Positions 17,601-22,414 of a DNA stretch of 42,302 nucleotides are shown here, in pieces. Made by a program: the position numbers and the translations under genes. This DNA is from Bacteroidota bacterium (GTDB lineage Bacteria > Bacteroidota > Bacteroidia > Bacteroidales > JAIFNL01). The DNA is taken from NCBI GenBank assembly GCA_020047755.1, contig JAIFNL010000047.1, positions 1 to 42,302 of the forward strand, given 5' to 3'. How positions within the stretch are numbered: position 1 is the first letter of the stretch; the number at the start of each line of letters is the position of its first letter. The notes beneath the pieces were generated by a model, which had not been told where the DNA came from, did not search any database, and saw nothing but the letters and a program-made list of their open reading frames with translations.

Positions 17601-19969
17601 CTAAAAATAAAACCATTCGATTGCTCAAAAACTGGAAAAACTCTGGAACTTTCATTCCCGAAACAAGTACTATTATGTTATTAGGCTCTGAAATGCAACT
17701 CGTTGAAAAACTTTCGGGCGAAACATTTTACAATTTAACTATCAATAATACAGCTAGTTCGGTGCCGCAGGTTTTATTTAATGGAAATGTTCTTGTAAAA
17801 AATGGAACTTTTGCTTTGATAGATGGAGTAGTGGAAACGAGCTCTTCCAACTTGCTAACCTTGGAAAATGCTTCTCTTTCAGGTGGCACAACCACAGCTA
17901 GTTACATCACTGGACCTATGCGCAAAATAGGAAGTGCCAATTTTGTTTTCCCTATCGGAAAAGGCAGTAAATTTGCACCTATTGCCATTTCGGGAATGAT
18001 TAGTTCGGCTTCGTTTACTGCCGAATATTTTGAAGCTTCGCCCGTAAACACAGGCGCAGTAACTGGCGCATTAACCCACGTGAGCGGAAAAGAACATTGG
18101 TTTTTGAACCGCGAAAGTGGAACCGGAGAGCCGCAAGTTACTCTTTATTGGAACAACGGACCAAACAGCGGAATTGATAATCTCGACGAACTCACTGTGG
18201 CAGCCTACAATGGCTCGGTTTGGAATGAATTTGGAAGCTCCATTATAGGTTCGCTTTTAAGCGGAGCAGTGCGTTCCATTTCGCCCGCAACTTATTTCGG
18301 ATATTTCACATTTGGCTCATTAAGTGCCGATTACAACCCATTTAGTAGCGGAACGCAATGGTTGGGAAGCATTTCGTCTGCTTGGGAAATATTGGCAAAT
18401 TGGAGCAATGGAATACCCAACCAATTAAACAATGCTACAATTACGGCAGCTCCTATTAATCAGCCTGTTATATCGAGTGCCGCCGTTTGCAAAAGCTTGA
18501 CTATTCATACAGGAGCCAAACTTGTTGTTACCGAAGGATACTCACTTACAGCACATTCAGGAACTTACAACAACGGAGAGCTTTTACTGAAATCGCCTAT
18601 AAATTCAGGCGCAGCAGCCTCTTTTATCGACAATGGAACTGTAGAAGGTGCCGGACAATACATTATCGAACGTTTCTTCTCGCGAGACGAATGGCATTAT
18701 CTTTCAACGCCTGTAAATTACGGAAATGCAAGTAGTTATCTGTTTACAAATCCTTTTGGAACAAGCTTTTATAATTCAAATTTCATCACTTACAACGAAC
18801 CAAGTTCCTCTAATAGTTGGATGAACGGTTGGGTTAAAGGCTATACAAACGAAACAACGCCCAAAAATCTCGAAATAATGAAAGGCTATGCGTTCATTTC
18901 AAACCAATACCACAACATTCTTTTTGCAGGAACTTTCAACACAGGAGAGCAAACTCGACTTACAACTTACACCAACGGAACCGAAATTGCGGCGCACGAA
19001 GGCTGGAATTTGGTCGGAAATCCTTATCCTTCGGCAATAGACTGGAATGCAGCAGGTTGGGATAAACAAAATATCGACAACACCATTTATTTCTGGGATG
19101 GCAACAATTACTCATATTATGTAGGAACTGGCGGTTCGGCGGGCGTTGGTATCAATAATGGCACAAATATAATTCCGGCTATGCAAGGTTTTATGGTGAA
19201 AGCCTCTAACAACGGGCATTTGAGAGTAAATAACTTGGCAAGAACTCATAATAATTCCGTTATTTATTATAAATCTGGCAACAACGATGAATTTTTGAAA
19301 CTTTCGTGCCAAAACCAAAATACAAAAGACGAATTGATTGTTCGCTTCAACGATGAGGCTAGTAATGAGTACGATGGCGGTTTTGATGCCTATAAATTGT
19401 TTGCAGATAAAGAAGGAGTGCCCCAAATTTTTACGTATTCCAAATCGGGCGAAACAAAATTAGCCATAAATACATTGACCAATATTGCTGATAATTACCA
19501 TGTTGCAATGGATTTCAACTCGCTAACTGCTGGTCAATATACCATTGATGCCGACCAAATTTCGATTGATTTAAAATATCCTGTTCTTTTGGAAGATTTG
19601 CTCGAAAACAAATTAACAGACTTGCGCAAAGATGGTTCATATACATTTAGTTACGACCCTAGCATTGCAAAAACTCCTCGTTTTGTTATCCATTTTACTA
19701 CCGATTTAGAAGATGATGGTTTTGATGAGGAAAATTTGGCACAAATACAAGTAAGTGCTTTTAAAAACAATGTTACAGTCAAATTATCAAACACTTACGA
19801 TTTTTCGGGTAAAATTGAAATTGTAGATATGCTGGGTAAGGTTTTAATTACCAAAATGATAGACCAAAATGTTACCGAATTCAATTTAGAGGCTGCAAAT
19901 GGAGTGTATATTGTAAAAGTGCAATCGAATGAAAAAACAATTTCAAAACGAGTTTTAATACAGGAATAA
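5678..19969 (+). CDS. Giant T9SS-sorted surface protein with nested beta-strand repeats
   Basis: The ATG at 5678 gives 4763 residues and is chosen because it begins a clean signal peptide (basic MEKKLFKSFKLK, hydrophobic core, then THFLFAQ at 24-30). The GTG at 5582 would bury that signal behind 32 extra residues. Most of the protein is rich in Asn, Gly, Thr and Phe and consists of about 70-residue units of the form GNW-x-NxGTF-x-GxGTVVFNG-x-Q-x-FYNL-x-GxGTKTL-x-VNGNL. At least fourteen unit cores of the GNW kind can be picked out. The units are grouped into five modules. Residues about 4228-4688 resemble the conserved tail of Bacteroidota secreted proteins (GWNLVGNPYPSAIDW at 4442). Residues 4689-4763 form a type A T9SS sorting domain ending ANGVYIVKVQ...KRVLIQE. 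It should be exported by Sec, moved by T9SS and anchored or released at the surface. An adhesin, coat or motility role is possible but unproven. Confidence 0.9.
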   Translation: MEKKLFKSFKLKGLFLLFSLMLSTHFLFAQTIFYSQGDGDFSSLFNWDTNPTGGAIGPLSTQLTDGLNIFVVQDGHHIVADQDLNVKKIQIGQGAVQATLTIGNSATARNLVLGGLEIATNSVLGVNDFITTHLLTLKGNFVNNGTANFKFGNYKVCNLIFDGTFAVSGSNSPHFNDLKFLTGALTAAVSFDINGNVVIENNADFNDGNLTHTIAGNWTENGTGERLGTGTIVFDGSSIQAIIGTGIFHHLTANGGNTLIINQNTTINGDFLLTNNTIINTAYSHTFKGNFTVTDGSFIDATNGTFTFDATAQTQNLNIGFTGGLSAVWFYRVYFDNGNAAFPKNFNGELRAKTTTYIYPDAVLNGDIARNHDLNDLRIEGQCNLLGTIILRGGTIYDYFQNDIYLNTNLIIQGGVYLNNNDILHLNGDFTLNSNFFVLSDGAKLIGDASKSMLVKEAARLYIRGANNFPTGFASITLHERSYVRYDANINQIIKSGIPYGGLEMYYQTKTAEGNLDINYGVSMYQGTFDMGNYTHTIAGSFANDNTADGIYLSTGTVILDSPDADQYLNASDGGSYVFNNLYFTNPAPTAVREKRIYKNIQVNGNFSITNTGGDAIRYLNVNIYDSEIQGNNGSFTLGSNVRLYTNGSNSFSNTVQSFDLWGGLVQLASTSSVYFNRHLSDQYIPAFGALLAYGNVDFWGDGKKILQGTSLDINGNITRSGYLAIFKDSGKNVNVAGNWNLGLGFTELTGTVIFDGAYQEIGTSNFNHITFAGTNIKKIIGDSYVFGNLTIKGNSTVENPASTIYIQGNWVEEANALFKQPTSWTVFNGTVNQTITAQPASYFGNFRIDKAGVNKTVTANSNFAVKQSFDFIDNNASFNLNGKVLYLGLNWNFRLGCTFAGAGGKIVFNGNDGVQYIRNYNGNIVYPNLEFQNNAFKYLEQDTFYVNGNFVIDKSVVTAGGWHIYVSGNWQNTGTFQHSGHVILTGADQTIGTSQFYNLYIDGSGTKTLAGNIQLNGSLEIRNNVTLDISPNNYTISLQGNWQNDSTGSFVARQGTVVFVGNSSIVWTGKGNKVYGTSLLFLPPKAGLKDFYNLEVSQISGAGLRLRGDLRVENNFIINSGTLWQSENPINFGVNDISVGGDFVNEQYYGYAYEPGILFLNATTGTKRFKPGINSYGHVTINADASVKYILESNFYMENNFDFQLNNATFDLNHYEMRMWGASGFVNLNSGTFEINSGAILRIYSGSRINNNGATFKLVGNETTPATLSISTTGNYDFVQTAGVFHAKYFRVESTRNAGIDIQGGSIDPVNNFSEGTFTSGIGTSYICLNGLDLGAGITPINTGFNIGTTNNVARTSGTGIVNFQNATGSLAGENYDNDPVNIVNWTYPGVYSWTGAGDGTNWDDGANWASGTVPTSSSNVILDHSAVGSAYTVRIQNANAVVNRLTLDIQAGAAISLVLDSKELTIKENLTVNAGATLQQTQSTDTIRIGGNWSNNGTFLSGTATVVFNPLSGTKNIINSVSSPFYNLKVKTEGAVLALASNIEINNDLELAKGVFDASAAYNIYVRGNWLMRGGSFNARTSVVYFDKGGNSTQIIEGGAFHSIIISNKLASGTAIKQIASNISIENDLTIQANSVFDGGQYIVYLKDDLLNYVGDAGFVQTGSGTLVLSGGDQLFTTTGVSTTINHLICAGTGRKEVRTNLNVNGDISITTGSLDIYDGFFVTGMGTNSLIQTGSYIYVRGAANFPQGFENIALNNGYVYYYADVPQTIYPTIYYSLLFGRPTVGVIADKIVTNNLVINGGLTLYDQTFLRVNNYTITLKGGIDFYPLAKQIEWGANGTLIHNGGDWAIDGDITSFNNLFFTGTGTKSFWYRSMKITGDLTVDNECGIQQHDTVKVTCTSPNKTFSLIGQAYYYVYTNNLYSKAFALGFTYYNLDKQSRVYLRGNANQTIFTTPVYGNLYLYTTKIITQTLDGNLKVENDFLMSYNELTLNDAGFNISVGRNFEHRNYIPSPNTTFTFHGENQSIYDYRTGNVDLIFENLVFSGSGIKTIRDGGDFIVVNKNLTIAENVEVFTDRVYTMKGQAWTDNGKFNQTSNWVEFTSNSPQTIEPSQIHQFYGMKFSGTGLKTVQEYGLNSYNGVFEIAVGSTLQLGNLTHRLATIRPLINGTWITNNANFVLYRAETQYIPALTCNNITFGNGDINIRNRYLEGNLVCNDLLIEDKAQLVASIDNLTTSPKYSITLSGNWTDLGRFYAYGNTVNFESNNTDAKTIKLSQYGYFFNLNFNQSNTNARNYTVNGEMRVLEVLRIGNGASVNMAGQNLYLGDDDTNAPAAEQHFIDVGGELKLSAAGSLLFNTDDAGNPKLTVNGTLELIGSVGNYVNINKNGGGNYIDILISNLGKIKAKYYHFQYISPNGFEVMNGATIDPVNNFSEGTWSNMHPNASLGKCYYLKINNDVSTLPAIENVTFNFNGTPTSAIHYNVFRSSSATGVLTFAGDINGVLGGKIYEDDAFEISNGAPGKIVWPPISAVAWNGSVSIDWFNPNNWTPAIVPDISIQATIPIQANNPVIYNANAACKDLIISNGFLTLDEAKSLRIANSVTIGNAAEVAILSVNNPLCNIEVGGDWNRGANAVFNHGNGTVRFTKEIGSNVISPRNSPFYNVIFVGGATYYWSGAETFVHGNFILSAGIFSPSTDWYLLHLRGNYNNTGGQYFFNRAGTLILDGSNQDITKGTFNRLEVSGSGIKTFSDSLYLNLSNGLLTVKSTMKAAPNCTMDINSSDVIIENTGTFDDGNETHYFGGYRWYGNGNYAGNGTIVFDRPDWQYIYSGTFYNLTFEQNWRALGGNISVLNNFYNKGYFQTQTFLMTNPTGNGIFTLTDNSRVYVLGANNHPTGFGSYQISPISNSYYEGYLNQTIKGNIPYGNLNLSHGTKSLGGDVDINGQLYLYSDAIFDVSTNNYKINISGAWNNSVGGEFVCRQGEVVLDGTTSRDITLKEGAKNDFYKLTVNLTNPTTYWRVLYADISIKDNLRVLGGRFSAYNRIIDVYGDMTAIGGTFTTEGTYRLVKPSGTASIKMNGSILNNLYISSSATYTLQDDLALNGNFMLTSATFDANGKQVRLGYDYDIISISGTYKMGVGGRLSIGNGSTLTVNNGGIFYAVGAENQPAIVTNYGGRYNFSVESGGTIHAKYHWFEFMNTGGIYVKQGALIDNTNNFSYGVFTNCPSGGYALRIENNQSFTEALGNRIVDLSFPVNPSNGAANVAKFENTSGIIEIYHSVGSFSGETFDYDPQNLIIWTGETVLTWVGTINSNWHNAANWRASIGADIVPTRNEDVVIADATNQPIISQSKAYAKSIVMNPNTYLTLNIQNAADTSLQIMKDLVIKGNLIMQSDKDILTVGGNWINTGTFSGGEGLVIFKPQQNLITVDNYTSMFSNLAIDGIGTVSLNRNAIVSNNLEIRNGIFDVTTNNYTLAVGGDFLNLATFNPRAGRLTLNSTRVGDVVFNPGNAIYNYIDIEAGNASVYKLTTSDLRMTRSMNINSGIFDLNKKTFFFGDAISTDIITVVGILKISGGSSLKMANTSKMIVANGGQLNLVGEENLYSTINNQGTGYYGVEINSGGLLSAKYYNISNINGIGIWLKSGSLLNATHNLSFGNFLYCETNGRYLLMENDLPLNTQIQFVDFGQGAKYNVKRPSGANFVTFVDAFGLRGGYLFEEDDFSANLGNVRWEFTDPTLFWTGNVDEKWDDLNNWDDGAGGTGVPNHLTRVFIPNVTATTGNYPIINQSNATTRSVTIYTGGRLELQANLSLRIAENFENSGNFSIQNTSLSTVEVGKQWVCTGTFSSGTNSTVIFQALSGAVSITTNGQPFNNVSFTTASNAEYKTVDAFTAKKNFEIMQGSFTVTNSAHTITVGSNWNNQATYNHGNADLVFNGNNNQNITNTGTGRFFNVFFAGSGTKTLYSDIYVEGNLEILSTLNAKNKTIRLLKNWKNSGTFIPETSTIMLLGSEMQLVEKLSGETFYNLTINNTASSVPQVLFNGNVLVKNGTFALIDGVVETSSSNLLTLENASLSGGTTTASYITGPMRKIGSANFVFPIGKGSKFAPIAISGMISSASFTAEYFEASPVNTGAVTGALTHVSGKEHWFLNRESGTGEPQVTLYWNNGPNSGIDNLDELTVAAYNGSVWNEFGSSIIGSLLSGAVRSISPATYFGYFTFGSLSADYNPFSSGTQWLGSISSAWEILANWSNGIPNQLNNATITAAPINQPVISSAAVCKSLTIHTGAKLVVTEGYSLTAHSGTYNNGELLLKSPINSGAAASFIDNGTVEGAGQYIIERFFSRDEWHYLSTPVNYGNASSYLFTNPFGTSFYNSNFITYNEPSSSNSWMNGWVKGYTNETTPKNLEIMKGYAFISNQYHNILFAGTFNTGEQTRLTTYTNGTEIAAHEGWNLVGNPYPSAIDWNAAGWDKQNIDNTIYFWDGNNYSYYVGTGGSAGVGINNGTNIIPAMQGFMVKASNNGHLRVNNLARTHNNSVIYYKSGNNDEFLKLSCQNQNTKDELIVRFNDEASNEYDGGFDAYKLFADKEGVPQIFTYSKSGETKLAINTLTNIADNYHVAMDFNSLTAGQYTIDADQISIDLKYPVLLEDLLENKLTDLRKDGSYTFSYDPSIAKTPRFVIHFTTDLEDDGFDEENLAQIQVSAFKNNVTVKLSNTYDFSGKIEIVDMLGKVLITKMIDQNVTEFNLEAANGVYIVKVQSNEKTISKRVLIQE
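5771..9853 (+). repeat. Giant protein module 1 (about 1361 residues)
   Basis: The module opens with the N-terminal cap (FYSQGDGDFSSLFNWDTNP, residues 33-51), a variant of the W-x-G...NW cap. It continues with strand repeats whose GNW cores lie near 6323, 7889, 8102, 8582 and 8799. It ends in a closing segment that starts AKYF at residue 1288 (base 9539), runs through SIDPVNNFSEGTF and ends GSLAGENYDNDPVNIVNW just before the next cap. It is the longest module. Repeat units are well diverged from each other, so this is an old expansion. Confidence 0.75.
9854..13270 (+). repeat. Giant protein module 2 (about 1139 residues)
   Basis: The cap is WTGAGDGTNWDDGANW with Trp1395 as its first Trp. GNW cores lie near 10154, 10384 and 12412, with less regular units between. 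The closing segment starts AKYY at residue 2405 (base 12890) and repeats the motif IDPVNNFSEGTW almost exactly as in module 1. It ends GVLGGKIYEDDAFEI and IVWP before the third cap. The distance from AKY to the next cap Trp is 128 residues. Confidence 0.75.
13271..15580 (+). repeat. Giant protein module 3 (about 770 residues)
   Basis: The cap is WNGSVSIDWFNPNNW with Trp2533 first. Unit cores include GDWNRG near 13551, GNYNNTG near 13786 and GAWNNS near 14569. The closing segment begins AKYHWF at residue 3187 (base 15236), contains IDNTNNFSYGVF and ends GSFSGETFDYDPQNLIIW. AKY-to-cap distance is 116 residues. Confidence 0.75.
15581..16876 (+). repeat. Giant protein module 4 (about 432 residues)
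   Basis: The cap is WVGTINSNWHNAANW with Trp3303 first. It holds only a few units, with a GNWINTGTF core near 15872. The closing segment begins AKYYNI at residue 3622 (base 16541), with LLNATHNLSFGNF in place of IDPVNNFSEGTF, and ends GLRGGYLFEEDDF. AKY-to-cap distance is 113 residues. It is the most compact complete example of cap, units and closing segment, and so the best reference for defining the module. Confidence 0.75.
16877..18355 (+). repeat. Giant protein module 5 (about 493 residues), no closing segment
   Basis: The cap is WTGNVDEKWDDLNNW with Trp3735 first. Unit cores are SNWNNQA near 17407 and KNWKNSG near 17627. The AKY closing segment is absent. Instead the module runs into YITGPMRKIGSANFVFPIGKGS and KEHWFLNRESG, a pattern seen near the C-terminal end of many Bacteroidota secreted proteins. 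A sixth cap (WLGSISSAWEILANW, Trp4228) then starts the C-terminal region. Confidence 0.7.
19742..19966 (+). other. Type A T9SS C-terminal sorting domain of the giant protein
   Basis: Residues 4689-4763 form an Ig-like domain of about 75 residues with the usual order of motifs: VSAFKNNVTVKLS, then SGKIEIVDMLGKVL, then FNLEAANGVYIVKVQ and a basic end KRVLIQE. In characterised T9SS cargo this domain is recognised by the translocon and removed at the surface. Its position at the extreme end shows the gene is complete at the 3' side. Confidence 0.9.
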
Positions 19970-19989
19970 TTTTATTGGATAAAATTTTA

Positions 19990-20040
19990 AACCTCAAACT
20001 TTTCAATCTATGATTTAAAAGTTTTGAGGTTTTTTATTTT
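19990..20040. terminator. Hairpin terminator between the giant gene and manA
   Basis: AACCTCAAA (19990-19998) pairs with TTTGAGGTT (20023-20031), and further partly bulged pairing (ACTTTT with AAAAGT) extends the stem inward. A T-run follows on the plus strand (20030-20035). It lies between two converging genes ending at 19969 and 20034 and probably serves mainly the giant gene. Confidence 0.7.
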
Positions 20041-21008
20041 ATATAAATTTCGAGAAGTTTCGCTTTTTTGGGAGCATTTATCATTGCTTTTTTTATGCAA
20101 GCAGGAACTAATACCGATTCACCTTTTTGCAATGTAATCTTTTCATTTCCAATTGTTTCTATTTCCATTTTGCCTTCTACACACACATAAATTACAAACG
20201 AATCGAGCAGTTGAAATTCTCTTTCAACCAAAGTGTTAAATTCCAATAAATTAACTGTGAAAAATTCATTACTTTCTAGCTTTATGCTTTCGTTTAGCTT
20301 AGGCGTATATTGAGTTTTATAGTTGTCATATTTTTGAAAATCAATTACATCTAAAGCATCTTTGGTGTGTAATTCTCGCAGTTTGCCGTTTTCCAATCTG
20401 TTATAATCGTAAAGACGATACGTAATATCCGATGTTTGCTGAATTTCGGCAACTACTATTCCTTTGCCTATCGAATGTACTCGCCCCGAAGGAATGAAAA
20501 AAACATCGCCGGTTTTTACATTTTCATAATTGAGTATTTCATCTAAAGTATTGTTTTTCAAATGTTTTTCAAATGTTTCTTTGTCTATATTTTCCGAAAA
20601 ACCGCTTATTAGTTTTGCATCTTTTTCGGCATGTAACACGTACCAAATTTCAGTTTTTCCATACGAGTTGTGTTTATCTTTTGCCTGTTTATTATTTGGG
20701 TGAACTTGTATAGATAAATCTTCTTGAGCATCAATAAATTTAATTAAAAGTGGAAATTCTGTTCCAAATTCATCATAAATTCTATTACCTACAAGTTCGT
20801 TCTTATAAATTTTTATTATTTCGTGTAAGTTATTTTCCTGCAAAAAGCCGTTGTTTATAATTGAAACATTGTTTCTTATGCCCGAAATTTCCCAGCTTTC
20901 GCCAATATTTGGATATATATTTTTTTTGTTAAGTAATTGATTTAGATAGTTTCCACCCCATATTTTTTCTTTTAATATTGGCTCAAATTTTAAAGGATAT
21001 AAATTCAT
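20034..21008 (-). CDS. manA: Mannose-6-phosphate isomerase, class I
   Basis: This 324-residue protein interconverts mannose 6-phosphate and fructose 6-phosphate in the cytoplasm, feeding GDP-mannose for glycans or mannose catabolism. The cupin metal site is complete: Gln101 and His103 in SIQVHPNN, Glu120 in YGKTEIWYVL, and His178 in PSGRVHSIGKG. Family features include the N-terminal KIWGG and GESWEISG motifs and TSDITYRLYDYNR after the metal site. It has the short length of the Bacillus/Bacteroidota form rather than the longer enterobacterial ManA. It is divergent from the leucine-rich-repeat gene, with 81 bp between start codons, and its 3' end abuts a terminator shared with the giant gene. 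Two glycosyltransferases elsewhere in the window are plausible users of its product. Confidence 0.93.
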   Translation of the reverse strand: MNLYPLKFEPILKEKIWGGNYLNQLLNKKNIYPNIGESWEISGIRNNVSIINNGFLQENNLHEIIKIYKNELVGNRIYDEFGTEFPLLIKFIDAQEDLSIQVHPNNKQAKDKHNSYGKTEIWYVLHAEKDAKLISGFSENIDKETFEKHLKNNTLDEILNYENVKTGDVFFIPSGRVHSIGKGIVVAEIQQTSDITYRLYDYNRLENGKLRELHTKDALDVIDFQKYDNYKTQYTPKLNESIKLESNEFFTVNLLEFNTLVEREFQLLDSFVIYVCVEGKMEIETIGNEKITLQKGESVLVPACIKKAMINAPKKAKLLEIYIK

Positions 21009-21089
21009 TTTGAAGAAAATCTGTTTTTGTTTGAAAAAATAATGTATTATTGCAATTCTATTTTAGCAATGCAAAATTATTTAAAAAAA

Positions 21090-22211
21090 ATGAAGAATCT
21101 TCTGTTTGTTGTTTTAATTATTATTAAATCTTTTAGCTGCTTTTCGCAAGCAAAAAACCTTTCCGATTATCGCTTATTTTCCAATATCGACGATGCTTTG
21201 CTTGCAAAAGATTCGGTGGTTAGACTTATTTTGTCCAACCAAAAATTAGAAAACAACTTGCAACACTTGTCCGAATTTACAAATCTACGTGAGTTGCAGT
21301 TGATTTCATGTCCGTTTTATGTTTTTCCTGATGAATTGTTACAATTATCTAAAATAGAAAAACTTGTAATAAATTTGAACCCAAAAATGCAAATTGATAC
21401 TCTTTTCAATCGTTTGCAAGTTTTTTCCAGCCTAAAAGTGCTAGATTTATCGTCGAATAAAATCACAAAAATACCTGATAATATTTATAAATTATCAAAT
21501 TTGGAGTTCTTAAATTTACGTAATAATTTAATTACAGATTTTCCTTTGTGTATTGTCGAGAACACTTGTTTAGAAAATATTGATTTGAGTCATAATTTAC
21601 TTAACGAATTTCCCTTTGGTATTTGTGATTGTTACTTTTTGCGTAAAATAAACTTAGAAAATAATAAAATTAAAGAAATTCCTTTTGAAATTAAAAAATT
21701 ACAGAAATTAGAATGTTTAATTTTATCTAAAAATTTACTCTCTGAATTATCGTTTTCTATCTGTTATTTATCTAATTTAAAACAACTTTCGATGTCAGAA
21801 AACAGAATTACAAAAATTAGTTCCTCTGTTTCTAGCCTAATTAATTTGGAAGAACTTTTTTTGCGGCACAATAAAATTAGTTATTTGCCTGAAACAATTG
21901 GTGGGTTGATTTCTTTAAAAAAATTAAATCTTTCTCAAAACAAATTGACTTTTTTACCTAATTCAATAGTTGAAATAACCACTCTTAATAAGCTAACTTT
22001 GTGGGGAAATGAACTTAAATTTTTGCCCGAAGCAATTGGAAATTTAGTCAATTTGACCGAATTAACTATTTATGATAACCAATTATCTGTTTTGCCAAAA
22101 AGCATTTTGAATATGAATAAGTTACAAACATTATTGCTTAGCCGAAACAATATTTCATTAGAAACGGAGCTTTGGCTGAAACGAAATTTACCTTTTACTG
22201 TAATTGATTGA
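21090..22211 (+). CDS. Secreted leucine-rich-repeat protein
   Basis: The ATG at 21090 is preferred because it starts a signal peptide (MKNLLFVVLIIIKSFSCFSQ); a TTG at 21027 and an ATG at 21069 are in frame upstream. The 373-residue product has eleven consecutive repeats of exactly 23 residues (about 109-361), matching LxxLxxLxLSxNxLxxLPxxI, with two weaker ones before and a 12-residue tail after. The 23-residue period with LP in the second half is the Shoc2/PIRL-like bacterial LRR class. LRRs form a curved solenoid used for protein binding, so a binding role in the envelope is likely, but no partner can be named. Cys17 in the signal region is not in a convincing lipobox. There is no T9SS sorting domain. 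Confidence 0.85.
   Translation: MKNLLFVVLIIIKSFSCFSQAKNLSDYRLFSNIDDALLAKDSVVRLILSNQKLENNLQHLSEFTNLRELQLISCPFYVFPDELLQLSKIEKLVINLNPKMQIDTLFNRLQVFSSLKVLDLSSNKITKIPDNIYKLSNLEFLNLRNNLITDFPLCIVENTCLENIDLSHNLLNEFPFGICDCYFLRKINLENNKIKEIPFEIKKLQKLECLILSKNLLSELSFSICYLSNLKQLSMSENRITKISSSVSSLINLEELFLRHNKISYLPETIGGLISLKKLNLSQNKLTFLPNSIVEITTLNKLTLWGNELKFLPEAIGNLVNLTELTIYDNQLSVLPKSILNMNKLQTLLLSRNNISLETELWLKRNLPFTVID
21414..22172 (+). repeat. Eleven tandem 23-residue leucine-rich repeats
   Basis: The units are contiguous and in phase without any insertion: 253 residues are exactly 11 x 23. Examples are IGGLISLKKLNLSQNKL and IGNLVNLTELTIYDNQL. Unit sequences differ at the DNA level, so no recent tandem duplication is visible. 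Confidence 0.85.
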
Positions 22212-22235
22212 TTTTTGCTTTTTTTTTGAAATACA

Positions 22236-22268
22236 TAGATTTTTATATCCAAAAATTTTATATATTTG
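22236..22268 (+). promoter_or_regulatory. Candidate Bacteroidota promoter for the S46 peptidase gene
   Basis: TTG (22236-22238) is followed after 22 bases by TATATTTG (22261-22268), an exact match to the phylum's TAnnTTTG -7 element with a -33 TTG inside the accepted 17-23 spacing. The peptidase ATG is 147 bases beyond, implying a leader of roughly 140 bases. Confidence 0.5.
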
Positions 22269-22414
22269 TAAACTTTATTGTTCAATTTTTGTTGTTAAAT
22301 ATTTAATTATTAGTTATTTATAGACAGTTATCATATTCAAAGCCAAACAAACTTACATATACATAATCAAATAGGGACAACATTTAATTTTAACCTCAAA
22401 ATTATAAATTAAAA

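Noticed and set aside
5678-19969. Repetitive DNA as a CRISPR array or satellite
   Set aside because: The repeats are protein-level, diverged, in frame, and lack constant direct repeats with uniform spacers.
5678-19969. Giant protein as an autotransporter or two-partner haemagglutinin
   Set aside because: There is no C-terminal beta-barrel and no TPS domain; the sorting domain is of the T9SS type.
22178-22211. T9SS sorting domain on the leucine-rich-repeat protein
   Set aside because: Only 12 residues follow the last repeat, too few for such a domain.
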